Position numbers and translations under genes: made by a program. 64,000 bases of DNA. Origin: Caldilineaceae bacterium. Lineage in GTDB: Bacteria; Chloroflexota; Anaerolineae; Caldilineales; Caldilineaceae. This document shows, piece after piece, positions 15,644 to 24,605 of this stretch. The stretch is from NCBI GenBank assembly GCA_022821585.1, contig JAJEDI010000047.1, positions 1 through 64,000 on the forward strand, read 5' to 3'. The notes beneath the pieces are model-generated. The model worked only from the letters and a program-made list of their open reading frames with translations, made no database searches and was not told where the DNA came from. How positions within the stretch are numbered: position 1 is the stretch's first letter; the number at the start of each line of letters is the position of its first letter.

Positions 15644-18001
15644 ATGGCAGGTGAAAGCAACGGTGCGGGTGTATTCGGTTCATCCATCCGCCGACGAGAG
15701 GACCCTGAGCTGATTACCGGGCGGGCAAAGTACACAGACGACCTGCAGCTGCCTAACATGGCCTACTGCACGATCCTCCGTAGCGACTATGCCCACGCCA
15801 AGATCAACAGTATCGACGCCAGCGCAGCCGAGGCGTTGGACGGCGTGATTGCCGTATACACGGCCAGTGATATTGCAGATAGCGGCGTGCCGGGCGGCAT
15901 CCCTGTCGGCTGGCTGCTACCGGACATGGTAATCCCCGAACATTTCATGCTGGCGAAGGATACAACGCGCTATGTGGGAGACGGCGTGGCGATCGTTGTC
16001 GCAGATGACCTATACACGGCGCACGACGCGCTTGAGTTGATTTACGTGGATTACGACCCGCGCGACGGTGTTGCCGATCCGAAGAAGGCGACGGAGGACG
16101 GGGCGCCGCTTGTACATGACGAGGCGCCGAACAACATCGCCTTCGACTGGGAGATTGGCGACAAGGAGAGTACGGACGCAGCCTTTGCGAACGCTGCGCA
16201 CGTCGCCAGTCTGGACATTGTCAACAACCGCCTGATTCCGAATGCGATGGAGCCGAGAGCAGCGTTGGCCGACTACAACAGCATCACGGGCGAGTTGGTG
16301 CTCTATATGACGACTCAGAATCCCCATATCCACAGGCTGTTGATAAGCTTGGCCTCGCTGGGTTTACCGGAGCACAAGATCCGGGTTATCGCGCCGGAGG
16401 TTGGGGGCGGTTTTGGCAGTAAGATCCACCACTACGCAGATGAGGCGATCGCGGCGTGGGCTTCGATGCAGTTGGGACGACCGGTCAAATGGACGGCGAC
16501 GCGCACGGAGACCTATCTGACCGATGCGCACGGCCGCGACCACGTGACCCACGCCGAAATGGCAGTCGACGCGAACGGCAAGTTCATCGGCCTGCGGGTC
16601 GACACGTACGCGGCCATGGGCGCCTATCTGTCAACATTTGCGCCGGCCGTACCAACCTATCTGTACGGTACACTGATGTCGGGCGAATATGATCTGCCGG
16701 CGATCCACTGCCACGTTTACGGCGTCTTTACGCATACGGTACCCGTCGACGCCTACCGCGGCGCGGGCCGGCCCGAAGCGACGTTCGTGGTCGAGCGTTT
16801 GGTGGACGAGGCCGCACGTGTCACCGGCCTTGACCCGGCCGAAATTCGTCGACGCAACTTCGTTGCGCCGGACAATTTCCCGTTCCAGACGCAGGTTGCG
16901 CTTGCGTATGACAGCGGCAACTACGAAGGCGCATTGGACAAGGCGCTGGAGGAGATCGGATACGCGGACTTCCGCAGCGAGCAGGCTGCGGCCCGAGAAC
17001 AGGGCAGGTACCTCGGCATCGGCCTTTCGACCTACATTGAGGCTTGCGGCCTCGCGCCGTCGGCCGTTGTCGGATCGCTGGGCGCCCAAGCAGGCCAGTG
17101 GGAGAGCGCGGTCGTGCGCGTGCACGCCACCGGCAAGGTGACTGTGTACAGCGGCTGTTCCGGCCACGGTCAGGGCCACGAGACCACCTATGCGCAGATC
17201 GTTGCCAGCGCTTTGGGTGTACCCTACGAAGATATCGACGTAATCGAGGGCGATTCCGGGGTCATGCCCCATGGTTGGGGCACGTACGGCAGCCGCAGTG
17301 CGGCGACCGGCGGCAGCGCGATCGCTTCCGCGGCCGAAAAGGTTGTTGACAAGGCGCGGACCATCGCCGCCCATCTGCTGGAAGCGGCTGAGGAAGACCT
17401 TGAGTTTGAAGATGGAAGCTTCTTCGTCAAGGGTTCGCCGGACCAGGCGCAGTCGTTGCCCGATGTCGCGTTGCAGGCGTATCTTGCCCATAACCTGCCG
17501 AAGGGGATCGAGCCGGCGCTGGAAGCAACGAGTTTCTACGATCCGGAGAACTTCGTTTTCCCGTTTGGCACGCACATCGCGGTGGTCGAAGTTTGCGCCA
17601 ACACCGGAAACGTCGAACTTCAAAGATACCTGGCGGTTGACGACGTGGGCAATGTCATCAACCCGATGATTGTGGATGGACAGGTACACGGCGGCATCGC
17701 GCAGGGTGTCGGGCAGTCTCTCTATGAGACGGCCGTCTACGACGAAGGCGCCAATCTGCTCAGCGGTACGATGCTGGACTACGCGGTGCCCAAGGCCCAC
17801 TTCCTGCCCTCTTTCGAAACCGATCGTACAGTGACACCTTGCCCGCATAACCCGCTGGGCGTCAAAGGTGTCGGCGAGGCGGGCACCATCGCGTCCCCGG
17901 CGGCAGTAGTGAACGCGGTGGTCGATGCGCTGTCGCCATTCGGCGTGAACCACATCGACATGCCGGTGACATCGGAGAAGGTCTGGAACGCAATGAACTA
18001 G
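15644..18001 (+). CDS. coxL: Molybdopterin-binding large subunit, form II CoxL type
   Basis: A 785-residue molybdenum catalytic subunit of the xanthine oxidase/CO dehydrogenase family. Visible signatures are the N-terminal DPELITGRAKYTDD, the MPT-binding GGGFGSK near 253, the active-site loop AYRGAGR at 370-376 and the catalytic glutamate E745 in GVGEAG. Genuine form I CO dehydrogenases carry AYXCSFR with the Cu-binding cysteine. AYRGAGR marks form II, for which CO oxidation is doubtful and aldehyde or N-heterocycle oxidation is possible. AAGGAGG precedes the ATG. It follows coxS and precedes coxM by 87 nt, with a hairpin between them. Confidence 0.93.
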   Translation: MAGESNGAGVFGSSIRRREDPELITGRAKYTDDLQLPNMAYCTILRSDYAHAKINSIDASAAEALDGVIAVYTASDIADSGVPGGIPVGWLLPDMVIPEHFMLAKDTTRYVGDGVAIVVADDLYTAHDALELIYVDYDPRDGVADPKKATEDGAPLVHDEAPNNIAFDWEIGDKESTDAAFANAAHVASLDIVNNRLIPNAMEPRAALADYNSITGELVLYMTTQNPHIHRLLISLASLGLPEHKIRVIAPEVGGGFGSKIHHYADEAIAAWASMQLGRPVKWTATRTETYLTDAHGRDHVTHAEMAVDANGKFIGLRVDTYAAMGAYLSTFAPAVPTYLYGTLMSGEYDLPAIHCHVYGVFTHTVPVDAYRGAGRPEATFVVERLVDEAARVTGLDPAEIRRRNFVAPDNFPFQTQVALAYDSGNYEGALDKALEEIGYADFRSEQAAAREQGRYLGIGLSTYIEACGLAPSAVVGSLGAQAGQWESAVVRVHATGKVTVYSGCSGHGQGHETTYAQIVASALGVPYEDIDVIEGDSGVMPHGWGTYGSRSAATGGSAIASAAEKVVDKARTIAAHLLEAAEEDLEFEDGSFFVKGSPDQAQSLPDVALQAYLAHNLPKGIEPALEATSFYDPENFVFPFGTHIAVVEVCANTGNVELQRYLAVDDVGNVINPMIVDGQVHGGIAQGVGQSLYETAVYDEGANLLSGTMLDYAVPKAHFLPSFETDRTVTPCPHNPLGVKGVGEAGTIASPAAVVNAVVDALSPFGVNHIDMPVTSEKVWNAMN

Positions 18002-18011
18002 CTTTGTTCTC

Positions 18012-18056
18012 TCGTCTTCGGTGACTGCGGCGCAAGCAGAGATTCACCGAAGACGA
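18012..18056 (+). other. Perfect 13-bp intercistronic hairpin between coxL and coxM
   Basis: TCGTCTTCGGTGA (18012-18024) and TCACCGAAGACGA (18044-18056) are exact reverse complements with a 19-nt loop. No T tract follows, so it is more likely an RNA stability or processing element than a terminator. Confidence 0.6.
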
Positions 18057-18088
18057 AGAGCTCGAAGCGCACAACGGGAGTAAAACGA

Positions 18089-18946
18089 ATGTACCCATCC
18101 AAATTCGATTACCATCGCCCGTCATCCGTTCAGGAGGCGGTTCAGATTCTCTCCAGCAATCCGGACGCCAAAGTCCTGGCAGGCGGCCACAGCTTGATCC
18201 CGGTGATGAAGCTGCGGCTGGCCGCGCCTGCTGCGCTGGTCGATATCGGGCGCATCGATGCATTGCAGGGCATCAGCCGTTCCAACGGTAGTCTTAGCAT
18301 CGGTGCATGTGTCACCTACAATGAGATCGCGAATTCGGCCGATGTGCAGGCGGCGGCGCCGGTGCTTGCGGAGGCGGCCGGCCAGATCGGCGACCGCCAG
18401 GTACGATACCGCGGCACGATCGGCGGAAACCTCTCGCATGCCGACCCGGCTTCGGACCTGCCGGCGGCAGCGCTGGCACTGGGCGCGACCTTGCATGTTA
18501 CGGGGACCGGCGGCAGCCGATCGGTCAGTGCGTCCGACTTCTTTGTCGACCTGATGATGACAGCGTTGCAGCCGGATGAGATCCTTACCTCAGTCGAGAT
18601 TGAGGCGGCCGCGGCGGGAACCGGCTCGGCTTACGTGAAATTCGAGCATCCGGCGTCCGGCTATGCGCTGTGCGGCGCGGCGGCGGTTGTGACGCGCGGC
18701 GCGGGCGGAAGCTGTACGGCCGCCAGCCTTTGCTTCAATGGCGTTTCGTCCACGGCAGTTTCCGCGAGCGACGTCGCGTCGAGCCTCGTCGGCTCCGATC
18801 TCAGCGACGATGCCATCGTGAGTGCAGTCAGCGGACTGTCGATACCCGATGCTACGGGTGATATGTTCGCCTCAGCTGGTTACCGCCAGGAATTGGCCAA
18901 GTCGATAGGCATCCAGGCTTTGCTCGCGGCCAGGGACAGAGCTTAA
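18089..18946 (+). CDS. coxM: FAD-binding medium subunit of a molybdenum hydroxylase (CoxM type)
   Basis: A 285-residue flavoprotein subunit. It has the two FAD pyrophosphate-binding signatures of the CO dehydrogenase/xanthine oxidase family: AGGHSLIPVMKLR (31-43) and TIGGNLSHADPASD (from about 110). The C-terminal CO_deh_flav_C domain is also present (SAYVKFEHPASGYALCGAAAVV). It takes electrons from the [2Fe-2S] clusters and passes them to the quinone pool or another acceptor. GGGAG lies upstream of the ATG. The order S-L-M differs from the M-S-L of classical cox operons. Confidence 0.93.
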   Translation: MYPSKFDYHRPSSVQEAVQILSSNPDAKVLAGGHSLIPVMKLRLAAPAALVDIGRIDALQGISRSNGSLSIGACVTYNEIANSADVQAAAPVLAEAAGQIGDRQVRYRGTIGGNLSHADPASDLPAAALALGATLHVTGTGGSRSVSASDFFVDLMMTALQPDEILTSVEIEAAAAGTGSAYVKFEHPASGYALCGAAAVVTRGAGGSCTAASLCFNGVSSTAVSASDVASSLVGSDLSDDAIVSAVSGLSIPDATGDMFASAGYRQELAKSIGIQALLAARDRA

Positions 18947-18969
18947 GGACGAGAAGTGAGACACGGAGA

Positions 18970-19578
18970 GTGAGGACTGAAAGCCTTGGGGTGAGAACTG
19001 GAGTATGCTCTCGCTTCCCTCACTCTCCTTCTCAACCCCTGCGTCTGGTCGTAATCGGCGTCAGCGGTTGCGGCAAGACGATGCTGGCGCAGCAGTTAGC
19101 GCAGAATCTATCTCTGCCTCACGTAGAGCTTGACGCGCTTTACTGGGAAGAGAAGTGGCAGCCGGCCTCAAGGCCGGTTTTCCGCGGGCGGGTACAAGCT
19201 GCGACGGCAGAAGAGGCATGGGTCGTCGACGGCAACTATAGCCAGAGCCGGGACATCGTCTGGAGCCGTGCCACGGGTCTTGTCTGGTTGGATTACGGCT
19301 TGATCCCGGTGATGTGTCGGGTTATCTGGCGGACGGCCAAGCGGCTTCTTTCACAGCAGGAGTTGTGGAACGGCAATCGCGAATCGCTCCGCAGCATTTT
19401 TGGCCGAAGCAGTATCGTATGGTACGCGTTTACCAGTCATCGCCGCCACCGTAAGAAGTACTTGGCGCTTCTGGAAGGCGAAGAGTTCAAACATATAAAG
19501 GTGTATCGGTTCAACAGACCGCAGGAAGCCTCACGCTGGCTGCAGTCACTACTTCAATCCAATACAGCGGCGCCCTAA
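18970..19578 (+). CDS. P-loop nucleotide kinase-like protein (FlaR/topology-modulation type)
   Basis: A 202-residue P-loop protein with Walker A GVSGCGKT at residues 30-37. It also has LPHVELDALYWEEKWQPASR, AWVVDGNYSQSRDIVW and a basic C-terminal helix, which together resemble adenylate-kinase-like FlaR/DNA-topology-modulation proteins. The true start may be later than the GTG at 18970, because the first 22 residues are not conserved-looking. The stop overlaps the MoxR start (TAATG), so it is co-translated with the cox chaperone genes. A link to Mo-hydroxylase maturation is only suggested by position. Confidence 0.7.
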   Translation: MRTESLGVRTGVCSRFPHSPSQPLRLVVIGVSGCGKTMLAQQLAQNLSLPHVELDALYWEEKWQPASRPVFRGRVQAATAEEAWVVDGNYSQSRDIVWSRATGLVWLDYGLIPVMCRVIWRTAKRLLSQQELWNGNRESLRSIFGRSSIVWYAFTSHRRHRKKYLALLEGEEFKHIKVYRFNRPQEASRWLQSLLQSNTAAP

Positions 19579-20561
19579 TGACCACTCCGAATCAGTTGCC
19601 CTCCGTTCAATCCGTCGCCGAAGCCTTGCGCACGAAGGCGTATATTGCGGACCACAGCCTCGCGACGGCTATCTTCCTTGCGCTCAAATTGAGGCGCCCC
19701 CTGTTCCTGGAGGGGGAGGCCGGTGTCGGCAAGACGGAAGTGGCAAAGATCCTGTCGCAGATGCTTGATACGCGACTCATCCGGCTCCAGTGTTACGAGG
19801 GGCTGGATGTGAGCACGGCGGTGTATGAATGGAACTACGCGCGCCAGATGCTTCAGATCCGGCTGATGGAAGCAACCGGACAGGGCTCAAATCCACCAGC
19901 GCATGCCGGTGAAGCGGCGGGCAGGGAGTTGCGAGAGTCGGTGATCCAGGACCTGTTCAGCGATACGTTCCTGCTGCGGCGGCCGCTTCTACAGGCGATT
20001 GACGGCCGCGGTCAACAGAACGGGAAGGCGCCGATTCTTTTGATTGATGAACTGGATCGGGCCGACGAGGAGTTTGAAGCCTTCTTGCTGGAGGTGTTGA
20101 GCGACTTTCAGATTACCATTCCCGAGATCGGCACGATTCAGGCGCCGACGCCGCCGGTGGTGGTCATTACTTCAAATCGCACCCGCGAGATTCACGACGC
20201 GTTGAAACGCCGCTGCCTCTACCACTGGATCGACTACCCAAGTTTTGAAAAGGAGTATGCGATCCTGCACGCAAAGGCTCCGCACGCGTCAGAAAAACTG
20301 TCGCGAGAGGTCGTGGGCTTTGTGCAGGAGTTGCGGCGCGGGGAACTGTACAAGTTCCCGGGCGTCGCCGAGACGCTGGACTGGATGAATGCCCTCACCG
20401 CGCTCGATCAAGAGGAACTTACCGAGAACGTGGTGGACGAAACGCTCGGCGTGCTTCTCAAGTACAGGGATGACATTGAGAAAGTGCAGGGCCAAACCGT
20501 CCGCGAAATCGTTCAGGTGTTAAGGAGCCAGGACGGCGCACTGGCATCACGCGATGAGTGA
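19578..20561 (+). CDS. coxD: MoxR family AAA+ ATPase (CoxD type)
   Basis: A 327-residue AAA+ ATPase. Walker A is GEAGVGKT (46-53), Walker B is ILLIDELDRADEEFE (about 153-167), and sensor 1 is VVITSNRTREIHDALKRRC. CoxD in carboxydotrophs is a MoxR-type chaperone needed to insert sulfur and copper into the CO dehydrogenase active site. Here it would mature the form II enzyme. It overlaps the previous gene by 1 nt and the following VWA gene by 8 nt, so the three are translationally coupled. Confidence 0.9.
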   Translation: MTTPNQLPSVQSVAEALRTKAYIADHSLATAIFLALKLRRPLFLEGEAGVGKTEVAKILSQMLDTRLIRLQCYEGLDVSTAVYEWNYARQMLQIRLMEATGQGSNPPAHAGEAAGRELRESVIQDLFSDTFLLRRPLLQAIDGRGQQNGKAPILLIDELDRADEEFEAFLLEVLSDFQITIPEIGTIQAPTPPVVVITSNRTREIHDALKRRCLYHWIDYPSFEKEYAILHAKAPHASEKLSREVVGFVQELRRGELYKFPGVAETLDWMNALTALDQEELTENVVDETLGVLLKYRDDIEKVQGQTVREIVQVLRSQDGALASRDE

Positions 20562-21834
20562 TTCCGACAGCGGCGCGGTGGCCGGGGAGACATATACGGG
20601 CGTAGAGTGCAACGGAATCGGTGAGAACGGAGTTCACCTCCCGCACTTCATGCCTGCCCCCTCCGGACCTGATTCGGAACCTCCTCCTTCCCACGGTAAT
20701 TTTCTACAGAATATGCTGCTCTTTGCCCGTCTTTTGCGCGGGCTGAGCATCCCGGTCACGCCAACGCAGATTCTCGACCTGGTGGAAGCTCTGACGCAGA
20801 TTAACCTGCGGGTCAAGGAGGAGGCACGGGACGCGGCCAGAGCTATTCTGGTCAGCCGGCAGGAACATCTGGAGTTGTTCGACGAGGCGTTTGAACTGTT
20901 CTGGCGGGCGAGAGAGAGACAAGAGCTTGCGCGCATCAATCTGGGTGAACTGCTGCAGCAGACGCCGCAGGGAGAAATTCAATATCGCCTGATTCGGGCC
21001 GACCGCGATCAAAAGGACGAACGCAATCAGGTGGACCAAGAGCCACTGGTCGAAAAGATCTACACCTACAGCAGCGCCGAGGCCCTGCGCACCCGAGATT
21101 TCGCGACGATGACCGAGTATGAGCTGCAACAAGTGAAGCACTTTATGCAGGAGTTGCAGTGGACACCGGCAGAAAAACGCACCCGGCGCCGGGTTCCCGC
21201 CACACACGGAGACCAGGTTGATTTGCGGCGGTCGCTGCGCCAGAATGTGCGCTACGGCGGAGAGCCGATCGTTATTGCCCGGCGCCAGCGCAAGACCCGC
21301 CGCCGCCCAATTGTCGCACTGGCCGACATCAGCGGCTCGATGGATCGCTACAGCCGCGTGCTGCTGCAATTCCTGTACTCGATCACTCATGCGCTTGACA
21401 GGGTAGAGGCGTTTGTTTTCAGCACACGGTTGACCCGGATCACGCGCCATTTGAGACGGCGAGACATCGACCTGGCTCTGGACCAGACCGCCCACGCTGT
21501 GCATGACTGGGCGGGAGGTACGCGCATAGGTGAAGCGATCCGCGCGTTCAACTTCGACTGGGCGCGGCGCGTCTGCGGGCAGGGCGCAATCGTCCTCGTC
21601 ATAAGCGACGGCTGGGACCGCGGCGACCCGGAGATGCTGGGACAGGAGATGGGGCGGCTGCAACGCAGCTGTCACCGGCTGATCTGGCTGAACCCACTTC
21701 TGGGCTCGCCCAGCTACGAACCGCTGACGCGGGGGATTCAGGCGGCGCTGCCGCATACTGACGAGTTCCTGCCGGTACACAATCTGATTAGCTTGGAGCA
21801 GCTGGCGCAAGTGATGGCGGAAGCGCAGGCATGA
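20554..21834 (+). CDS. coxE: VWA domain-containing protein (CoxE type)
   Basis: A 426-residue partner of MoxR ATPases. The N-terminal region is a charged helical domain. The C-terminal half is a von Willebrand factor A domain with the MIDAS motif DISGS starting at D258, plus the later T and D positions (GGTRIGEAI, VISDGWDRGD). CoxE works with CoxD in Mo-hydroxylase maturation. The start ATG at 20554 overlaps coxD. The first 60 residues are variable and may not all be conserved. Confidence 0.88.
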   Translation: MSDSDSGAVAGETYTGVECNGIGENGVHLPHFMPAPSGPDSEPPPSHGNFLQNMLLFARLLRGLSIPVTPTQILDLVEALTQINLRVKEEARDAARAILVSRQEHLELFDEAFELFWRARERQELARINLGELLQQTPQGEIQYRLIRADRDQKDERNQVDQEPLVEKIYTYSSAEALRTRDFATMTEYELQQVKHFMQELQWTPAEKRTRRRVPATHGDQVDLRRSLRQNVRYGGEPIVIARRQRKTRRRPIVALADISGSMDRYSRVLLQFLYSITHALDRVEAFVFSTRLTRITRHLRRRDIDLALDQTAHAVHDWAGGTRIGEAIRAFNFDWARRVCGQGAIVLVISDGWDRGDPEMLGQEMGRLQRSCHRLIWLNPLLGSPSYEPLTRGIQAALPHTDEFLPVHNLISLEQLAQVMAEAQA

Positions 21835-21910
21835 TAGAGTCTGCATCGAACTCATAGAGGCGTGTCGTCCCGAATAACTCTAGTACACACCAGGGGGCGT
21901 AGCTCCTATA

Positions 21911-22225
21911 ATGAAAGAGATTCTGGCAGATATCGACAACTGGCAGCAGGCAGGCAAACAGGTCGCCCTGGCAACGGTCGTGCAGGTGTATGGTTCGGCA
22001 CCGCGTCCTTTGGGCGCGAAGCTGGCGGTGTCCGAGGACGGCGCCATGGTGGGTTCCGTCAGCGGCGGCTGTGTGGAGAGCGCCACTGTGCAGGAGGCGC
22101 TGGAGGTATTGGAGACGGGCAGGCCGCGTCTCGTCTCCTTCGGCATCGCCGACGAGACGGCCTGGGAAGTGGGACTTGCCTGCGGCGGCACGATCGAAGT
22201 CTTCATCGAGCCTTTGAATTGGTAG
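21911..22225 (+). CDS. XdhC/CoxI family protein, N-terminal domain only
   Basis: A 104-residue protein equal to the small XdhC_CoxI domain: ILADIDNWQQAGKQVALATVVQVYGSAPRPLGAKLAV, then VSGGCVES and GLACGGTIEVFIEP. XdhC binds and sulfurates molybdenum cofactor before insertion. Here the domain is a free-standing gene, with the Rossmann domain carried by the next gene 16 nt downstream. It lies 76 nt after coxE, still on the same strand. Confidence 0.88.
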   Translation: MKEILADIDNWQQAGKQVALATVVQVYGSAPRPLGAKLAVSEDGAMVGSVSGGCVESATVQEALEVLETGRPRLVSFGIADETAWEVGLACGGTIEVFIEPLNW

Positions 22226-22241
22226 CTTGGAAAAGGGATAA

Positions 22242-23009
22242 GTGGCTGAACTCTTCGATGCAGCGGCACAGGCAATACGTAAGGATGAACTGTGCGCTGT
22301 CGTCACCGTACTGAGTGGAGATGAAATCGGGCGTAAACTGCTGGTACGTCGTGAGCACATGGCGGACGGGAGCGCCCCCGCCGTTGAGACCACAGGGTCC
22401 CTGGGGGACGCGGCGCTGGATCAGGCAGCCATTGCCCGAGCGATTGAAGTGATGGAGGCGCGGAGGACGACACGCGTTACGCTGCCGGTAGAGGACCGGG
22501 AGTGTGACCTGCTGATCGACGTCCACGTGCCCCAGGAAAGGCTGATTATCGTTGGGGCGGTCCACATCGCTATTCCATTGGTTTCCTTCGCCCGCGAGCT
22601 GGGTCTCTATACGGTCGTGATCGACGCGCGCCCGATATTTGCCACACAGGACCGATTCGGTCATGTGGACGAGTTGATACAAAGCTGGCCCGATGAGGCT
22701 TTGCAGGAGATGAAGCTGAACGAATCTTCCTACGTCGTCACATTGACACACGACGAGAAACTGGACACGCCCGCGCTGATCTGTGCGCTGGACCATCCGG
22801 TCGGCTACATCGGTGCTCTTGGCTCAAAGCGCACGCATGCGAAACGGGTGACCGCATTGCGCGAAGCTGGTGTGAGCGATGAACAGATTTCCCGTATTCA
22901 CGCTCCGATTGGGCTCGACCTGGGAGGGCGCAGCCCCGAAGAGATCGCGCTTGCAATCATGGCGGAGATTGTGCAGGTGCGGAATCGCGTAAAGGAGGCG
23001 GGTAGATGA
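22242..23009 (+). CDS. XdhC family protein with C-terminal Rossmann domain
   Basis: A 255-residue protein. A short divergent N-terminal XdhC-like part is followed by the XdhC Rossmann domain ([35 protein letters not shown], and [14 protein letters not shown] with [20 protein letters not shown]). The GTG at 22242 follows AAAAGGG. With the preceding gene it makes up a complete XdhC-type Moco maturation factor. The Rossmann glycine motif reads GAVHIA rather than the usual GAGHVA. It ends with an ATGA overlap into glcD. Confidence 0.88.
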   Translation: MAELFDAAAQAIRKDELCAVVTVLSGDEIGRKLLVRREHMADGSAPAVETTGSLGDAALDQAAIARAIEVMEARRTTRVTLPVEDRECDLLIDVHVPQERLIIVGAVHIAIPLVSFARELGLYTVVIDARPIFATQDRFGHVDELIQSWPDEALQEMKLNESSYVVTLTHDEKLDTPALICALDHPVGYIGALGSKRTHAKRVTALREAGVSDEQISRIHAPIGLDLGGRSPEEIALAIMAEIVQVRNRVKEAGR

Positions 23010-24451
23010 ACGTTCATCCTTTGATCGAGGCACTGTCCCGTCTATATGATGCCGACCGCCTCCTGACCCGTCCTGCCCAGTTGATGGCATACGAATCGGA
23101 CGCGCTGACGGCATTTCAGCAGAGACCGGCTGCGGTGGTGATTCCGCAGAACCGCGAGGAGGTCATCGAGACGATCCTTCTATGCCACGGGCACAACGTC
23201 CCTTTCGTTGCGCGGGGGAGCGGTACCAGTCTGTCTGGTGGCTCGTTACCGATAGCTGAAGGAATCGTCATCGCCCTGAATCGCCTCGACCGGATCCTGC
23301 GGCTGGATCCCGAAGAGCGCATCGCCGTGGTCGAACCGGGCGTGATTAATCTGAAGGTCTCCGATGCGGCGAAGCCCTACGGCCTCTACTATGCGCCCGA
23401 TCCTTCCAGCCAGTCGATCTGCACAATTGGCGGCAATGTAGCCTTCAACTCCGGCGGGGCACACTGCCTGAAATACGGCATGACCAGCAACCACGTCTTG
23501 GGGATGACGGTTGCGCTGCCAGATGGCGAAGTTGTCGAGCTAGGCGGCGAAAGCCTGGAAAGCGCCGGCCCCGATTTGCCGGGCTTTTTTGTGGGCAGCG
23601 AGGGGTTGTTCGGCGTTGCGCTGGAGATTACATTGCGATTGTTGCCGATTCCGGAGACCTATCGCACCGTGCTGGCGGCGTACGACTCGTTACATGCGGC
23701 GGGGGATGCTGTGACGGCGGTGGTGGCATCCGGTCTGCTACCGGGCGCGATCGAGATTATGGACGCGCTGGCGATCAAGGCGGCGGAAGTTGGCGCCAAG
23801 GCCGGCTATCCGACGGCGCCGGCGCTGCTGATTGTCGAGTTGGAGGGTGAAGAGAGCGCGGTGGAGGCCGAATTCGCTCAATTGATGCAGCTGATCGAAG
23901 AGACCGCGCCGTTAGAGGTACGCATGGCGCAGACCGCAGACGAACGCGCCCGCATCTGGAAGGGACGCAAAGCCGCATTCTCAGCAGTGGGTCGACTTGC
24001 CCCGGACTATATCGTGCAGGATGGGGTTGTGCCTCGCAGCCGGCTGGGGGATGCGCTGGCGGAGATTGACCGGCTCAGCGCCAGTTACGGTATCGATGTG
24101 GCCAACGTTTTCCACGCCGGTGACGGCAATCTGCACCCGCTAATCCTGTTTGACGGCCGTGAGGAGGGCGCACTGGAACGGGCAGAGGAACTGGCAGGTG
24201 AAATCCTTGAACTGTGCGTTGAGCTGGGCGGCTCCATCACTGGAGAGCACGGGGTCGGCATGGAAAAGCGCGCCTTCCTTCCAAAAATGTATGGCCCACT
24301 GGAGATGCAGGCGATGGAAGATGTGCGGCGCAGCGTGGACAGCAGATCTCTCGCCAATCGCGGCAAGATGCTGCCGGCGGGCGAGGCCGAGTCTTTGACG
24401 CACGTCGGTCCCCATCCACTAGAGAAGGCGGGCGTCATTTTCAGGGAATAA
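23006..24451 (+). CDS. glcD: FAD-linked oxidase, glycolate oxidase subunit GlcD type
   Basis: A 481-residue flavoprotein of the vanillyl-alcohol oxidase fold. The FAD-binding PCMH part has [37 protein letters not shown] and [20 protein letters not shown]. The C-terminal FAD-linked oxidase domain ends HAGDGNLHP...[14 protein letters not shown]. GlcD oxidises glycolate (or D-lactate) to glyoxylate (or pyruvate) with GlcE and GlcF. It overlaps the XdhC gene by 4 nt (ATGA), tying it to the cox-type operon. glcE and glcF follow at 26.9 and 29.1 kb. Confidence 0.9.
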   Translation: MNVHPLIEALSRLYDADRLLTRPAQLMAYESDALTAFQQRPAAVVIPQNREEVIETILLCHGHNVPFVARGSGTSLSGGSLPIAEGIVIALNRLDRILRLDPEERIAVVEPGVINLKVSDAAKPYGLYYAPDPSSQSICTIGGNVAFNSGGAHCLKYGMTSNHVLGMTVALPDGEVVELGGESLESAGPDLPGFFVGSEGLFGVALEITLRLLPIPETYRTVLAAYDSLHAAGDAVTAVVASGLLPGAIEIMDALAIKAAEVGAKAGYPTAPALLIVELEGEESAVEAEFAQLMQLIEETAPLEVRMAQTADERARIWKGRKAAFSAVGRLAPDYIVQDGVVPRSRLGDALAEIDRLSASYGIDVANVFHAGDGNLHPLILFDGREEGALERAEELAGEILELCVELGGSITGEHGVGMEKRAFLPKMYGPLEMQAMEDVRRSVDSRSLANRGKMLPAGEAESLTHVGPHPLEKAGVIFRE

Positions 24452-24605
24452 GGCTATGCCAGGCCTCCTGGAATCCAATCGCGTAGTTCACGGCCGGAAG
24501 AATACTAATGCACACTATAGGTCAAGGCTCACTCTATGGTGTTGGGAATCCGATTCGCGAGTGCAACGCTTTGATAGAATATCAGCTTGATGGGGTGGGT
24601 CAGAG

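Noticed and set aside
16631..17953. A 440-residue minus-strand open frame opposite coxL
   Set aside because: It is antisense to the conserved large subunit, has no ribosome binding site and shows compositional echo of the sense codons.
20704..21855. A 383-residue minus-strand open frame opposite coxE
   Set aside because: It shadows the VWA-domain gene, whose MIDAS motif and overlap with coxD establish the sense strand.
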